This document shows positions 1-12,489 of a stretch of 64,000 nucleotides of DNA, piece after piece; positions within the stretch are counted from its first letter, which is position 1, and each line of letters starts with the position of its first letter. The stretch lies in NCBI GenBank assembly GCA_014526335.1, contig JACTAT010000042.1:941541-1005540 (forward strand), written 5' to 3'. The translations under genes and the position numbers were made by a program. Source of the DNA: Chrysaora quinquecirrha. Its lineage: Eukaryota; Cnidaria; Scyphozoa; Semaeostomeae; Pelagiidae. The notes under the pieces were generated by a model. It worked only from the letters and a program-made list of their open reading frames with translations, made no database searches and had not been told where the DNA came from.

Positions 1-289
1 TTGTCGGCGTCCATTAGGCACATTTCTCATCAACTCTCGTCGTTGGGAAAATCATGCGACGTCGAATGGTCGAACTGCCTGTTGACTCTTGTTTCTGGCG
101 AAATTTTGTTGGCGTCCATTTGGCACATTTCTTATAAACTCTTGTCATTGGGAAAATCATGCAACGTCCAATAGACAAACTGCCTGTGGGGAAATATTTT
201 CGGCGTCCAATAGGCACATTTTTTATCAATTCTTTGACCTTTGCTGTTAGGAAATTTTGTCAGCGTCCATTAGGCATACATCTTATCAA
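1..289. repeat. Satellite A block also present at 5502-5790
   Basis: The first 289 bases, including an irregular unit with AATTCTTTGACCTTTGCTG, recur at an offset of 5,502 with only a few changes by eye. The irregular unit (a shortened half and a non-standard linker) makes the match easy to recognise. Similarity stops after the CATACATCTTATC segment. Confidence 0.85.
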
Positions 290-3200
290 CTCTTTTCATT
301 GGAAAAATCATGCGACGTCTATGGGGCAAACTGCCTATTGACTCTTGTTTTGGGGAAATATTGTTGGCGTCCATTTGGCACATTTCTTATAAACTCTTGT
401 CATTGGGAAAATCATGCAACGTCGAATGGGCGAACTGCTTGTTGACTCTTGTTGTGGGGAAATATTGTTGGCGTCCATTTGGCACATTTCTTATAAACTC
501 TTGTCATTGGGAAAATCATTGGACGTCGAATGGGCGAACTGCCTGTTGACTCTTGTTGTGGGGAAATATTGTTGGCGTCCATTTGGCACATTTCTTATAA
601 ACTCTTGTCATTGGGAAAATCATTCGACGTCGAATGGGCGAACTGCCTGTTGACTCTTGTTGTGGGGAAATATTGTTGGCGTCCATTTTGGCACATTTCT
701 TATAAACTCTTGTCGTTGGGAAAGTCATGCGACGTCCAATAGGCCAACTGCCAGTCGACACTTGTTGTGGGGAAAACTTGTCGGCGTTCATTAGGCACAT
801 GGCTTATCAACTCTTGTCATTGGGAAAATCATGCGACGCCCGAGAGGAAACCTGCATGTTGACTCTTGTTGTGGGGAAATATTGTCTGCGTCAAATAGGC
901 ACATTTCTTATCGACTCTTGTCATTGGGAAAATCATGCGACGTCCAATAGGCAAACTGCCTGTTGACTCTTGCTGAGGAGAAATGTTGTCGGCGTCCATT
1001 ATAAGCACATTTCTTATCAACTCTTGTCGTTGGGAAATCATGCAACGTCCTATAGGCCAACTGCATGTCGACTCTTGTTGCGGGGAAAACTTGTCGGCGT
1101 TCATTAGGCACATGGCTTATCAACTCTTGTCATTGGGAAAATCATGCGACGCCTGAGAGGAAACCTGCATGTTGACTCTTGTTGTGGGGAAATATTGTCT
1201 GCGTCCATTATTAGCACATTTCTTATCAACTCTTGTCATTGGGAAAATCATGCGACGTCCAATAGGCAAACTGCCTTTTGACTCTTGCTGTAGGTAAATT
1301 TTATTGGCGGCCATTTGGCACATTTCTTACAACTCTTGTCGTTGGGAAAATCATGCAACGTCCAATAGGCAAACTGCATGTCGACTCTTGTTGTGGGGAA
1401 ATTTTGTCGGCGTTCATTTGGCACATGGCTTATCAACACTTGTCATTGGGAAAATAATGCGACGTCCGAGAGCCAACCTGCCTATTGACTCTTGTTGTGG
1501 GGGAATATTGTTGGCGTCCATTTGGAACATAGCTTATCAACTCCTGTCATTTGGAAAATCATGCGATGTCCAATAGGCAAACTGCCTGTTGACTCTTGCT
1601 GAGGAGAAATGTTGTCGGCGTCCATTATAAGCACATTTCTTATCAACTCTTGTCGTTGGGAAAATCATGCAACGTCCAATAGGCAAACTGCATGTCGACT
1701 CTTGTTGTGGGGAAATTTTATCGGCGTTCATTAGGTACATGGCTTATCAACACTTGTCATTGGGAAAATCATGCGACGTCCAAGAGGCAACCTGCCTATT
1801 GACTTCTGTTGTGGGGAAATATTGTCGGCTTCCATTAGGCACATTTATTATCAACTATATTCTTTAAGAAAATCATGCGACGTCCAATAGGCCAACTGCC
1901 TGATGACTCTTGCTGTGGGGAAACTCTATCGGAGTCCATTAGGCACATTTCTTATCGAGTCTTGTCATTTGGAAAATTATGCGACGTCCAAGAGGCAACC
2001 TGTCTATTGACTCTTGTTGTGGGGAAACTTGGTCGGCGTCCATTAGGCACATTTCTTATCGACTCTTGTCATTCGGAAAATCATGCGACGTCCAAGAGGC
2101 AACCTGCCTATTGACTCATGTTGTGGGGAAACTTTGTCGGCGTCCATTAGGCACATTTCTTATCAACTCTTGTTGGGAAAATCATGCGACATCCAATAGG
2201 CCACCTGCTTGTTGACTCTTGTTGTGGGGAAATTTTGTCGACGTACATTAGGCACTTTTCTTATCAACTCTTGTCGTTGGGAAAATCATGCGACGTCCAA
2301 TAGGCCACCTGCCTATTGACTCTTGTTGTCTGGAAACTTTGTCGGCGTCCATTAGGCACATTTCTTATCGCCTCTTGTCATTCGGAAAATCACGCGACGT
2401 CCAATAAGCAAACTGCCTGTTGACTCTTGTTGTGGGGAAATTTCGTCGACGTCCATTAGGCACATTTCTTATCAACTCTTGTTGAGAAAATCATGCAACG
2501 TCCAATAAGCAAACTGCCTGTTGACTCTTGTTGTGGGGAAACTTAGTCGGCGTCCATTAACAACATTTCTTATCGCCTCTTGTCATTTGGAAAATCATGC
2601 CACGTCCGAGAGGCAACCTGCCTATTGACTCTTGTTGTGGGGAAACTCTATCGGCGTCCATTAGGCACATTTCTTATCGCCTCTTGTCATTCGGAAAATC
2701 ACGCGACGTCCAATAAGCAAACTGCCTGTTGACTCTTGTTGTGGGGAAATTTCGTCGACGTCCATTATTCACATTTCTTATCAACTCTTGTTGAGAAAAT
2801 CATGCAACGTCCAATAAGCAAACTGCCTGTTGACTCTTGTTGTGGGGAAACTTTGTCGGCGTCCATTAACAACATTTCTTATCGCCTCTTGTCATTTGGA
2901 AAATTATGCGAAGTCCAAAAGGCAACCTGTCTATTGACTCTTGTTGTGGGGAAACTTTGTCGGCGTCCATTAGGCACATTTGTTATCGACTCTTGTCATT
3001 CGGAAAATCACGCGACGTCCAAGAGGCAACCTGCCTATTGACTCTTGTTGTGGGGAAACTTTGTCGGCGTCCATTAACAACATTTCTTATCGCCTCTTGT
3101 CATTCGGAAAATCATGCCACGTCCGAGAGGCAACCTGCCTATTGACTCTTGTTGTGGGGAAACTCTATCGGCGTCCATTAGGCACATTTCTTATCGAGTC

Positions 3201-6082
3201 TTGTCATTTGGAAAATTATGCGACGTCCAATAAGGCAACATGTCTATTGACTCTTGTTGTGGGGAAACTTTGTCGGCGTCCATTTGGCACATTTGTTATC
3301 GACTCTTGTCATTCGGAAAATCACGCGACGTCCAAGAGGCAACCTGCCTATTGACTCTTGTTGTGGGGAAACTTTGTCGGCGTCCATTAACAACATTTCT
3401 TATCCCCTCTTGTCATTCGGAAAATCATGCGACGTCCAAGATGCAACCTGGCTATTGACTCTTGTTGTGGGGAAATTTCGTCGACGTCCATTAGGCACAT
3501 TTCTTATCAACTCTTGTTGAGAAAATCATGCGACGTTCAATAAGCAAACTGCCTGTTGACTCTTGTTGTGGGGAAATTTCGTCGACGTCCATTAGGCACA
3601 TTTCTTATCAACTCTTGTTGGGAAAATCATGCGACGTCCAATTGGCCACCTGCTTGTTGACTCTTGTTGTGGGGAAATTTTGTCGACGTACATTAGGCAC
3701 ATTTCTCATCAACTCTTGTCGTTGGGAAAATCATGCGACGTCGAATAGGCCACCTGCCTATTGACTCTTGTTGTCTGGAAATTTTGTCGACGTCCAATGG
3801 GCACATTTCCTATCAATTTTGTCGTTAGGAAAATCATGCGACGTCCGAGAGGCAACCTGCCAATCAACTCTTGTTGTGGGGAAATATTGTCGGCTTCCAT
3901 TAGGCACATTTATTATCAACTATATTCTTCGCGAAAATCATGCGACGTCCAATAGGCCAACTGCTTGTTGAATCTTGCTGTGGGGAAATTTTATCAGCGT
4001 CCATTAGGAACATTTCTTATCAAATTTTGTCATTGGGAAAATCATGCGACGTCCGAGAGGCAACCTGCCTATTGACTCTTGTTGTGGGGAAACTTTGTCG
4101 GCGTCCATTAGGCACATTTCTTATCGACTCTTGTCATTCGGAAAATCATGCGACGTCCAAGAGGCAACCTGTCTATTGACTCTTGTTGTGGGGAAACTTT
4201 GTCGGCGTCCATTAGGCACATTTCTGATCGACTCTTGTCATTCGGAAAATCACGCGACGTCCAAGAGGCAACCTGCCTATTGACTCTTGTTGTGGGGAAA
4301 CTTTGTCGCCGTCCATTGGGCACGTTTCTTATTGACTCTTTTCATTCGGAAAATTATGCAACGTCCAAGAGGCAACCTGCCTATTGAATCTTGTTTTATG
4401 GAAACTTTGTCGGCTTCCATTAGGAACATTTCTTATCAAATTTTGTCATTGGGAAAATCATGCCACGTCCGAGAGGCAACCTGCCTTTTGACTCTTGTTG
4501 TGGGGAAACTCTATCGGCGTCCATTAGGCACATTTCTCATCGAGTCATGTCATTTGGAAAATTATGCGACGTCCGAAAGGCAACCTGTCTATTGACTCTT
4601 GTTGTGGGGAAACTTTGTCGGCGTCATGCGACGTCCAATCGGCCAACTGCCTGTTGAATCTTGCTGTGGGGAAATTTTATCAGCGTCCATTAGGAACATT
4701 TCTTATCAAATTTTGTCATTGGGAAAATCATGCGACGTCCGAGTGGCAACCTGCCTATCAACTCTTGTTGTGGGGAAATATTGTCGGCTTCCATTAGGCA
4801 CTATCAACTATATTCTTTGCGAAAATCATGCGACGTCCAATAGGCCAACTGCCTGTTGAATCTTGCTGTGGAGAAATTTTATCAGCGTCCATTAGGAACA
4901 TTTCTTATCAAATTTTGTCATTGGGAAAATCATGCCACGTCCGAGAGGCAACCTGCCAATTGACTCTTGTTGTGGGGATACTTTGTCGGCGTCCATATGG
5001 CACATTTCTTATCGACTCTTGTCATTCGGAAAATCATGCGACGTCCAAGAGGCAACCTGCCTATTGACTCTTGTTGTGGGGAAACTTTGTCGGCGTCTAT
5101 TAGGCACATTTCTTATCGACTCTTGTCATTCGGAAAATTATGCAACGTCCAAGAGGCAACCTGCCTATTGACTTTTGTTGTGGGGAAACTTTGTCGGCTT
5201 CCATTAGGTACATTTACTATCAACTATATTCTTTGCGAAAATCATGCGACGTCCAATAGGCCAACTGCCTGTTGAATCTTGCTGTGGGGAAATTTTATCA
5301 GCGTCCATTAGGAACATTTCTTATCAAATTTTGTCATTGGGAAAATCATGCCACGTCCGAGAGGCAACATGCCTATTGACTCTTGTTGTGGGGAAACTCT
5401 ATCGGCGTCCAATAGGCACATTTCTTATCCACTATTGTCATTGAGAAAATCATGCAACGTCGAATAGGCAAACTGCCTATTGACTCTTCTTATGGGGAAA
5501 TTTTGTCGGCGTCCATTAGGCACATTTCTCATCAACTCTTGTCGTTGGCAAAATCATGCGACGTCGAATGGTCGAACTGCCTGTTGACTCTTGTTTCTGG
5601 CGAAATTTTGTTGGCGTCCATTTTGCACATTTCTTATAAACTCTTGTCATTGGGAAAATCATGCAACGTCCAATAGGCAAACTGCCTGTGGGGAAATATT
5701 TTCGGCGTCCAATAGGCACATTTCTTATCAATTCTTTGACCTTTGCTGTTAGGAAATTTTGTCAGCGTCCATTAGGCATACATCTTATCGACTCTTGTCA
5801 TTCGGAAAATTATGCAACGTCCAAGAGGCAACCTGCCTATTGACTCTTGTTGTGGGGAAACTTTGTCGGCTTCCATTAGGTACATTTACTATCAACTATA
5901 TTCTTTGCGAAAATCATGCGACGTCCAATAGGCCAACTGCCTGTTGAATCTTGCTGTGGGGAAATTTTATCAGCGTCCATTAGGAACATTTCTTATCAAA
6001 TTTTGTCATTGGGAAAATCATGCCACGTCCGAGAGGCAACCTGCCTATTGACTCTTGTTGTGGGGAAACTCTATCGGCGTCC

Positions 6083-6222
6083 TTTTTTTTTTTTTTTTTT
6101 TATATAATTCGACACAATATCCTAGGATACATGGTCTACATTAACAACAGAACAAAACAAAAAATAAAATTTAAGCTTAATAAGCTACTACAATGATTCT
6201 AAAACATACAAGAAATTAATTT
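6083..6222 (-). mobile_element. 140-bp poly(T)-headed insert, probably a short retroposed RNA
   Basis: Non-satellite sequence interrupts satellite A exactly inside the motif GGCGTCC/CCAATAGG. It opens with 19 T, which reads as a poly(A) tail on the minus strand, and the rest is A/T-rich unique sequence. The same satellite block without the insert is at 5140-5477. Comparing the two shows that 142 bases were added, i.e. the insert plus a duplicated CC. The poly(A) end suggests target-primed reverse transcription of a short transcript or of a heavily truncated LINE or SINE. A target duplication of only 2 bp is unusually short for that route. No coding content or RNA class is recognised. Confidence 0.6.
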
Positions 6223-7479
6223 CCAATAGGCACATTTCTTATCCACTATTGTCATTGAGAAAATCATGCAACGTCGAATAGGCAAACTGCCTGTTGAATC
6301 TTGCTGTGGGGAAATTTTATCAGCGTCCATTAGGAACATTTCTTATCAAATTTTGTCATTGGAAAAATCATGCCACGTCCGAGAGGCAACCTGCCTATTG
6401 ACTCTTGTTGTGGGGAAACTTTGTCGGCGTCAATTAGGCACATTTCTTATCGACTCTTGTCATTCGGAAAATCAGGCGACGTCCAATAGGCCAACTGCCT
6501 GTTGAATCTTGCTGTGGGAAAATTTTATCGGCGTCCATTAGGCACATGGCTTATCAACTCCTGTCATTTGGAAAATCATGCGATGTCCAAAAGGCAAACT
6601 GCCTGTTGACTCTAGCTGAGGAGAAATGTTGTCGGCGTCCATTATAGGCACATTTCTTATCAACTCTTGTCATTGGGAAAATCATGCGATGTCCAATAGA
6701 CAAACTGCCTGTTGACTCTTGCTGAGGAGAAATGTTGTCGGCGTCCATTATAAGCACATTTCTTATCAACTCTTGTCATTGGGAAAATCATGCAACGTCC
6801 AATAAGCAACCTGCCTATTGACTCTTGTTGTGGGGAAATATTGTAGGCTTCCATTAGGCACATTTATTATCAACTATATTCTTTAAGAAAATCATGCGAC
6901 GTCCAATAGGCCAACTGCCTGTTGAATCTTGCTGTGGGGAAATTTTATCAGCGTCCATTAGGAACATTTCTTATCAAATTTTGTCATTGGGAAAATCATG
7001 CCACGTCCGAGAGGCAACCTGCCTATTGACTCTTGCTGTGGGGAAACTCTATCGGAGTCCATTAGGCACATTTCTTATCGAGTCTTGTCATTTGGAAAAT
7101 TATGCAACGTCCAATAGGCAACCTGTCTATTGACTCTTGTTGTGGGGAAATATTGACGGCTTCCATTAGGCACAATTCTTATCAACTATATTTATTGCGA
7201 AAATCATGCGACGTCCAATAGGCCAACTGCCTGTTGAATCTTGCTGTTGGAAAATTTTATTGGCGTCCATTAGGCACATGGCTTATCAACTCCTGTCATT
7301 TGGAAAATCATGCGATGTCCAAAAGGCAAACTGCCTGTTGACTCTTGCTGAGGAGAAATGTTGTCGGCGTCTATTATAAGCACATTTCTTATCAACTCTT
7401 GTCGTTGGGAAAATCATGCAACGTCCAATAGGCAAACTGCCTGTTGACTCTTGTTGTGGGGAAATTTTGTCGGCGTCCA

Positions 7480-10400
7480 TTAGGCCACATTTCTTATCGA
7501 CTCTTGTCGTTGGGAAAATCATACGACGTCCAATAAGCCAACTGCCTGTTGACTCTTGTTGTTGGGAAATTTTGTCGACGTCCATTAGGCTCAATTCTTT
7601 TCGACTCTTGTCGTTAGAAAAATCATGCGACGTCCAATAGGCCAACTGCCTGTTGAATCTTGTTGAGGGGAAATTTTGTTTACGTCCATTAGGCACATTT
7701 CTTAACGACTATTGTCGTTGGGAAAATCATGCGACGTCCAATAGGCCAACTGCCTGTTGACTCTTGTTGTGGGGAAATTTTGTAAACGTCCATTACGCAC
7801 AATTCTTATCGACTCTTGTCGTTGGAAAAACCATGCGACGTCCAATAGGCCAACTGCCAATTGACTCTTGTTGAGGGGAAATTTTGTCGACGTCGATTAG
7901 GCCACATTTCTTATCGACTCTTGTCGTTGGAAAAATCATGCGACGTGCAATAGGCCAACTGCCTGTTGACTCTTGTTGAGGGGAAATTTTGTCGACGTCC
8001 ATTAGGCACATTTCTAATCAATTCTTGTCGTTGGGAAAATCATGCGAAGTCCAATAGGCAAACTGCGTATTGACTCTTGTTGTTGGGAAATTTTGTCGGC
8101 GTCCATTGAGCCACATTTCTTATCGACTTTTGTCGTTGGGAAAATCATGCGACGTCCAATAGGCCAACTGCCTGTTGACTCTTGTTGTGGGGAAATTTTG
8201 TCGACGTCCATTAGGCACATTTCTTTTCAGTTCTTGTCGTTGGGAAAATCATGCGACGTCCAATAGGCAAACTGCCTGTTGACTCTCGCTGTGGGGAAAT
8301 TTTTTCGGCGTCCATTAGGCACATTTCCTATCAACTCTTATTGTTGGGAAAATCATGCGACGTCCAATAGGCAAACTGCTTCTTGACTCTTGTTGTGGGG
8401 AAATTTTGTCGACGTCCATTAGGCACATTTCTTAACGACTATTGTCGTTGGGAAAATCACGCAACGTCCAATTGGCCAACTGCCTATTGACTCTTGTTGT
8501 GGGAAAATTTTGTCGACGTTCATTAGGCACATTTGTTATCAATTCTTGTCGTTGGGAAAATCATGCGACGTCCAATAGGCAAACTGCCTTTTGACTCTTG
8601 TTGTGGGGAAATTTTGTCGGCGTCCATCGGGCCACATTTCTTATCGACTTTTGTCGTTGGGAAAATCATGCGACGTCCAATAGGCCAACTGCCTGTTGAC
8701 TCTTGTTGTGGGGAAATTTTGTCGACGTCCATTAGGCACATTTCTTTTCAGTTCTTGTCGTTGGGAAAATCATGCGACGTCCAATAGGCAAACTGCCTGT
8801 TGACTCTCGCTGTGGGGAAATTTTGTCGGCGTCCATTAGGCACATTTCCTATCAACTCTTATTGTTGGGAAAATCATGCGACGTCCAATAGGCAAAATGC
8901 TTCTTGACTCTTGTTGTGGGGAAATTTTGTCGACGTCCATTAGGCACATTTCTTAACGACTATTGTCGTTGGGAAAATCACGCAACGTCCAATCGGCCAA
9001 CTGCCTGTTGACTCTTGTTGTGGGGAAATTTTGTCGGCGTCCATTAGGCCACATTTCTTAACGACTCTTGTCGTTGGGAAAATCATGCGACGTCCAATAG
9101 GCAAACTGCCTGTTGACTCTCGCTGTGGGGAAATTTTGTCGGCGTCCATTAGGCACATTTCCTATCAACTCTTATTGTTGGGAAAATCATGCGACGTCCA
9201 ATAGGCAAAATGCTTCTTGACTCTTGTTGTGGGGAAATTTTGTCGACGTCCATTAGGCACATTTCTTAACGACTATTGTCGTTGGGAAAATCATGCGACG
9301 TCCAATCGGCCAACTGCCTGTTGACTCTTGTTGTGGGGAAATTTTGTCGGCGTCCATTAGGCCACATTTCTTAACGACTCTTGTCGTCGGGAAAATCATG
9401 CGACGTCCAATAAGCAACTGCCTATTGACTCTTGTTGTGGGGAAATTTTGTCGACGTCCATTATGCACATTTCTTATCAACTCTTGTCTTTGGAAAAATC
9501 ATGAGACGTCAAATAGGCCAACTGCCTATTGACTCTTGTTGTGGGGAAATATTGTCGGCGTCCATTAGGCCACATTTCTTATCGACTCTTGTCGTTGGGA
9601 AAATCATGCGACGTCCAATAGGCCAACTGCCTGTTGACTCTTGTTGTTGGGAAATTTTGTCGACGTCGATTAGGCACATTTCTTAACGACTCTTGTCGTA
9701 AGGAAAATCATGCGACGTCCAATAGGCCAACTGCCTATTGACTCTTGTTGTGGGGAATTTTTGTCGACGTCCATTAGGCAACATTTCTTATCGACTCTTG
9801 TCGTTGGGAAAATCATGCGACGTCCAATAGGCCAACTGCCTGATGACTCTTGTTGTGGGGAAATTTTGTCGGCGTCCATTAGGCCACATTTCTTATCGAC
9901 TCTTGTCGTTGGGAAAATCATACGACGTCCAATAAGCCATTTGCCTGTTGACTCTTGTTGTTGGGAAATTTTGTCGACGTCCATTAGGCTCAATTCTTTT
10001 CGACTCTTGTCGTTAGAAAAATCATGCGACGTCCAATAGGCCAACTGCCTGTTGAATCTTGTTGAGGGGAAATTTTGTTTACGTCCATTAGGCACATTTC
10101 TTAACGACTCTTGTCGTTGGGAAAATCATGCGACGTCCAATTGGCCAACTGCCTGTTGACTCTTGTTGTGGGGAAATTTTGTAAACGTCCATTACGCACT
10201 ATTCTTATCGACTCTTGTCGTTGGAAAAGCCATGCGACGTCCAATAGGCCAACTGCCTATTGACTCTTGTTGAGGGGAAATTTTGTCGACGTCGATTAGG
10301 CCACATTTCTTATCGACTCTTGTCGTTGGAAAAATCATGCGACGTGCAATAGGCCAACTGCCTGTTGACTCTTGTTGAGGGGAAATTTTGTCGACGTCCA

Positions 10401-11390
10401 TTAGGCACATTTCTATTCAATTCTTGTCGTTGGGAAAATCATGCGAAGTCCAATAGGCAAACTGCGTATTGACTCTTGTTGTTGGGAAATTTTGTCGGCG
10501 TCCATTGAGCCACATTTCTTATCGACTTTTGTCGTTGGGAAAATCATGCGACGTCCAATAGGCCAACTGCCTGTTGACTCTTGTTGTGGGGAAATTTTGT
10601 CGACGTCCATTAGGCACATTTCTTTTCAGTTCTTGTCGTTGGGAAAATCATGCGACGTCCAATAGGCAAACTGCCTGTTGACTCTCGCTGTGGGGAAATT
10701 TTTTCGGCGTCCATTAGGCACATTTCCTATCAACTCTTATTGTTGGGAAAATCATGCGACGTCCAATAGGCAAACTGCTTCTTGACTCTTGTTGTGGGGA
10801 AATTTTGTCGACGTCCATTAGGCACATTTCTTAACGACTATTGTCGTTGGGAAAATCACGCAACGTCCAATTGGCCAACTGCCTATTGACTCTTGTTGTG
10901 GGAAAATTTTGTCGACGTTCATTAGGCACATTTGTTATCAATTCTTGTCGTTGGGAAAATCATGCGACGTCCAATAGGCAAACTGCCTTTTGACTCTTGT
11001 TGTGGGGAAATTTTGTCGGCGTCCATCGGGCCACATTTCTTATCGACTTTTGTCGTTGGGAAAATCATGCGACGTCCAATAGGCCAACTGCCTGTTGACT
11101 CTTGTTGTGGGGAAATTTTGTCGACGTCCATTAGGCACATTTCTTTTCAGTTCTTGTCGTTGGGAAAATCATGCGACGTCCAATAGGCAAACTGCCTGTT
11201 GACTCTCGCTGTGGGGAAATTTTGTCGGCGTCCATTAGGCACATTTCCTATCAACTCTTATTGTTGGGAAAATCATGCGACGTCCAATAGGCAAAATGCT
11301 TCTTGACTCTTGTTGTGGGGAAATTTTGTCGACGTCCATTAGGCACATTTCTTAACGACTATTGTCGTTGGGAAAATCACGCAACGTCCA
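7480..11390. repeat. Satellite A higher-order duplication, 2,399-bp spacing (first pair)
   Basis: The segment from about 7480 to 8990 recurs at about 9879 to 11390 with an offset of 2,399 bp (23 units plus 7 bases). Diagnostic variants such as AGGCTCAATTCTTTTCG, TTTACGTCCATTAGG, CATTGAGCCACATTTC and the TCTCGCTGTGGGG unit occur in the same order in both. Between the copies lies about 890 bp with no counterpart at this offset. Confidence 0.8.
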
Positions 11391-12489
11391 ATTGGCCAAC
11401 TGCCTATTGACTCTTGTTGTGGGAAAATTTTGTCGACGTCCATTTGGCACATTTGTTATCAATTCTTGTCGTTGAGAAAATCATGCGACGTCCAATAGGC
11501 AAACTGCCTTTTGACTCTTGTTGTGGGGAAACTTTGTCGACGTCCATTAGGCCACATTTCTTATCGACTCTTGTCGTTGGGAAAATCATGCAACATCCAA
11601 TAGGCCAACTGCCTGTTGACTCTTGTTGTGGGGAAATTTTGTCGACGTCCATTAGGCACATTTCTTTTCAGTTCTTGTCGTTGGGAAAATCATGCGACGT
11701 CCAATAGGCAAACTGCCTGTTGACTCTCGCTGTGGGGAAATTTTGTCGGCGTCCATTAGGCACATTTCCTATCAACTCTTATTGTTGGGAAAATCATGCG
11801 ACGTCCAATAGGCAAACTGCTTCTTGACTCTTGTTGTGGGGAAATTTTGTCGACGTCCATTAGGCACATTTCTTAACGACTATTGTCGTTGGGAAAATCA
11901 TGCGACGTCCAATAGGCCAACTGCCTGTTGACTCTTGTTGTTGGGAAATTTTGTCGGCGTCCATTAGGCCACATTTCTTATCGACTCTTGTCGTTGGGAA
12001 AATCATACGACGTCCAATAGGCCAACTGCCTGTTGACTCTTGTTGTGGGGAAGTTTTGTCAGCGTCCATTAGGCACATTTCTTATCCACTATTGTCATTG
12101 GGAAAATCATGCGAAGTCCAAGAGGCCAACTGCCTATTGACTCTTGTTGTGGGGAAATTTTGTCGACGTCCATTAGGCACATTTCTGATCAACTCTTGTC
12201 GTTGGAAAAATCATGCGACGTCCAATAGGCCAACTGCCTATTGACTCTTGTTGTGGGGAAATTTTGTCGACGTCCATTTGGCACATTTCTAATCAACTCT
12301 TATTGTTGGGAAAATCATGCAACGTCCAATAGGCAAACTGCTTCTTGACTGTTGTTGTGGGGAAATTTTGCCGACGTCCATTAGGCACATTTCTTAACGA
12401 CTATTGTCGTTGGGAAAATCATGCAACGTCCAAGAGGCAAACTGTTTGTTGACTCTTGTTGTTGGGAAATTTTGTCGGCGTCCATTAGG

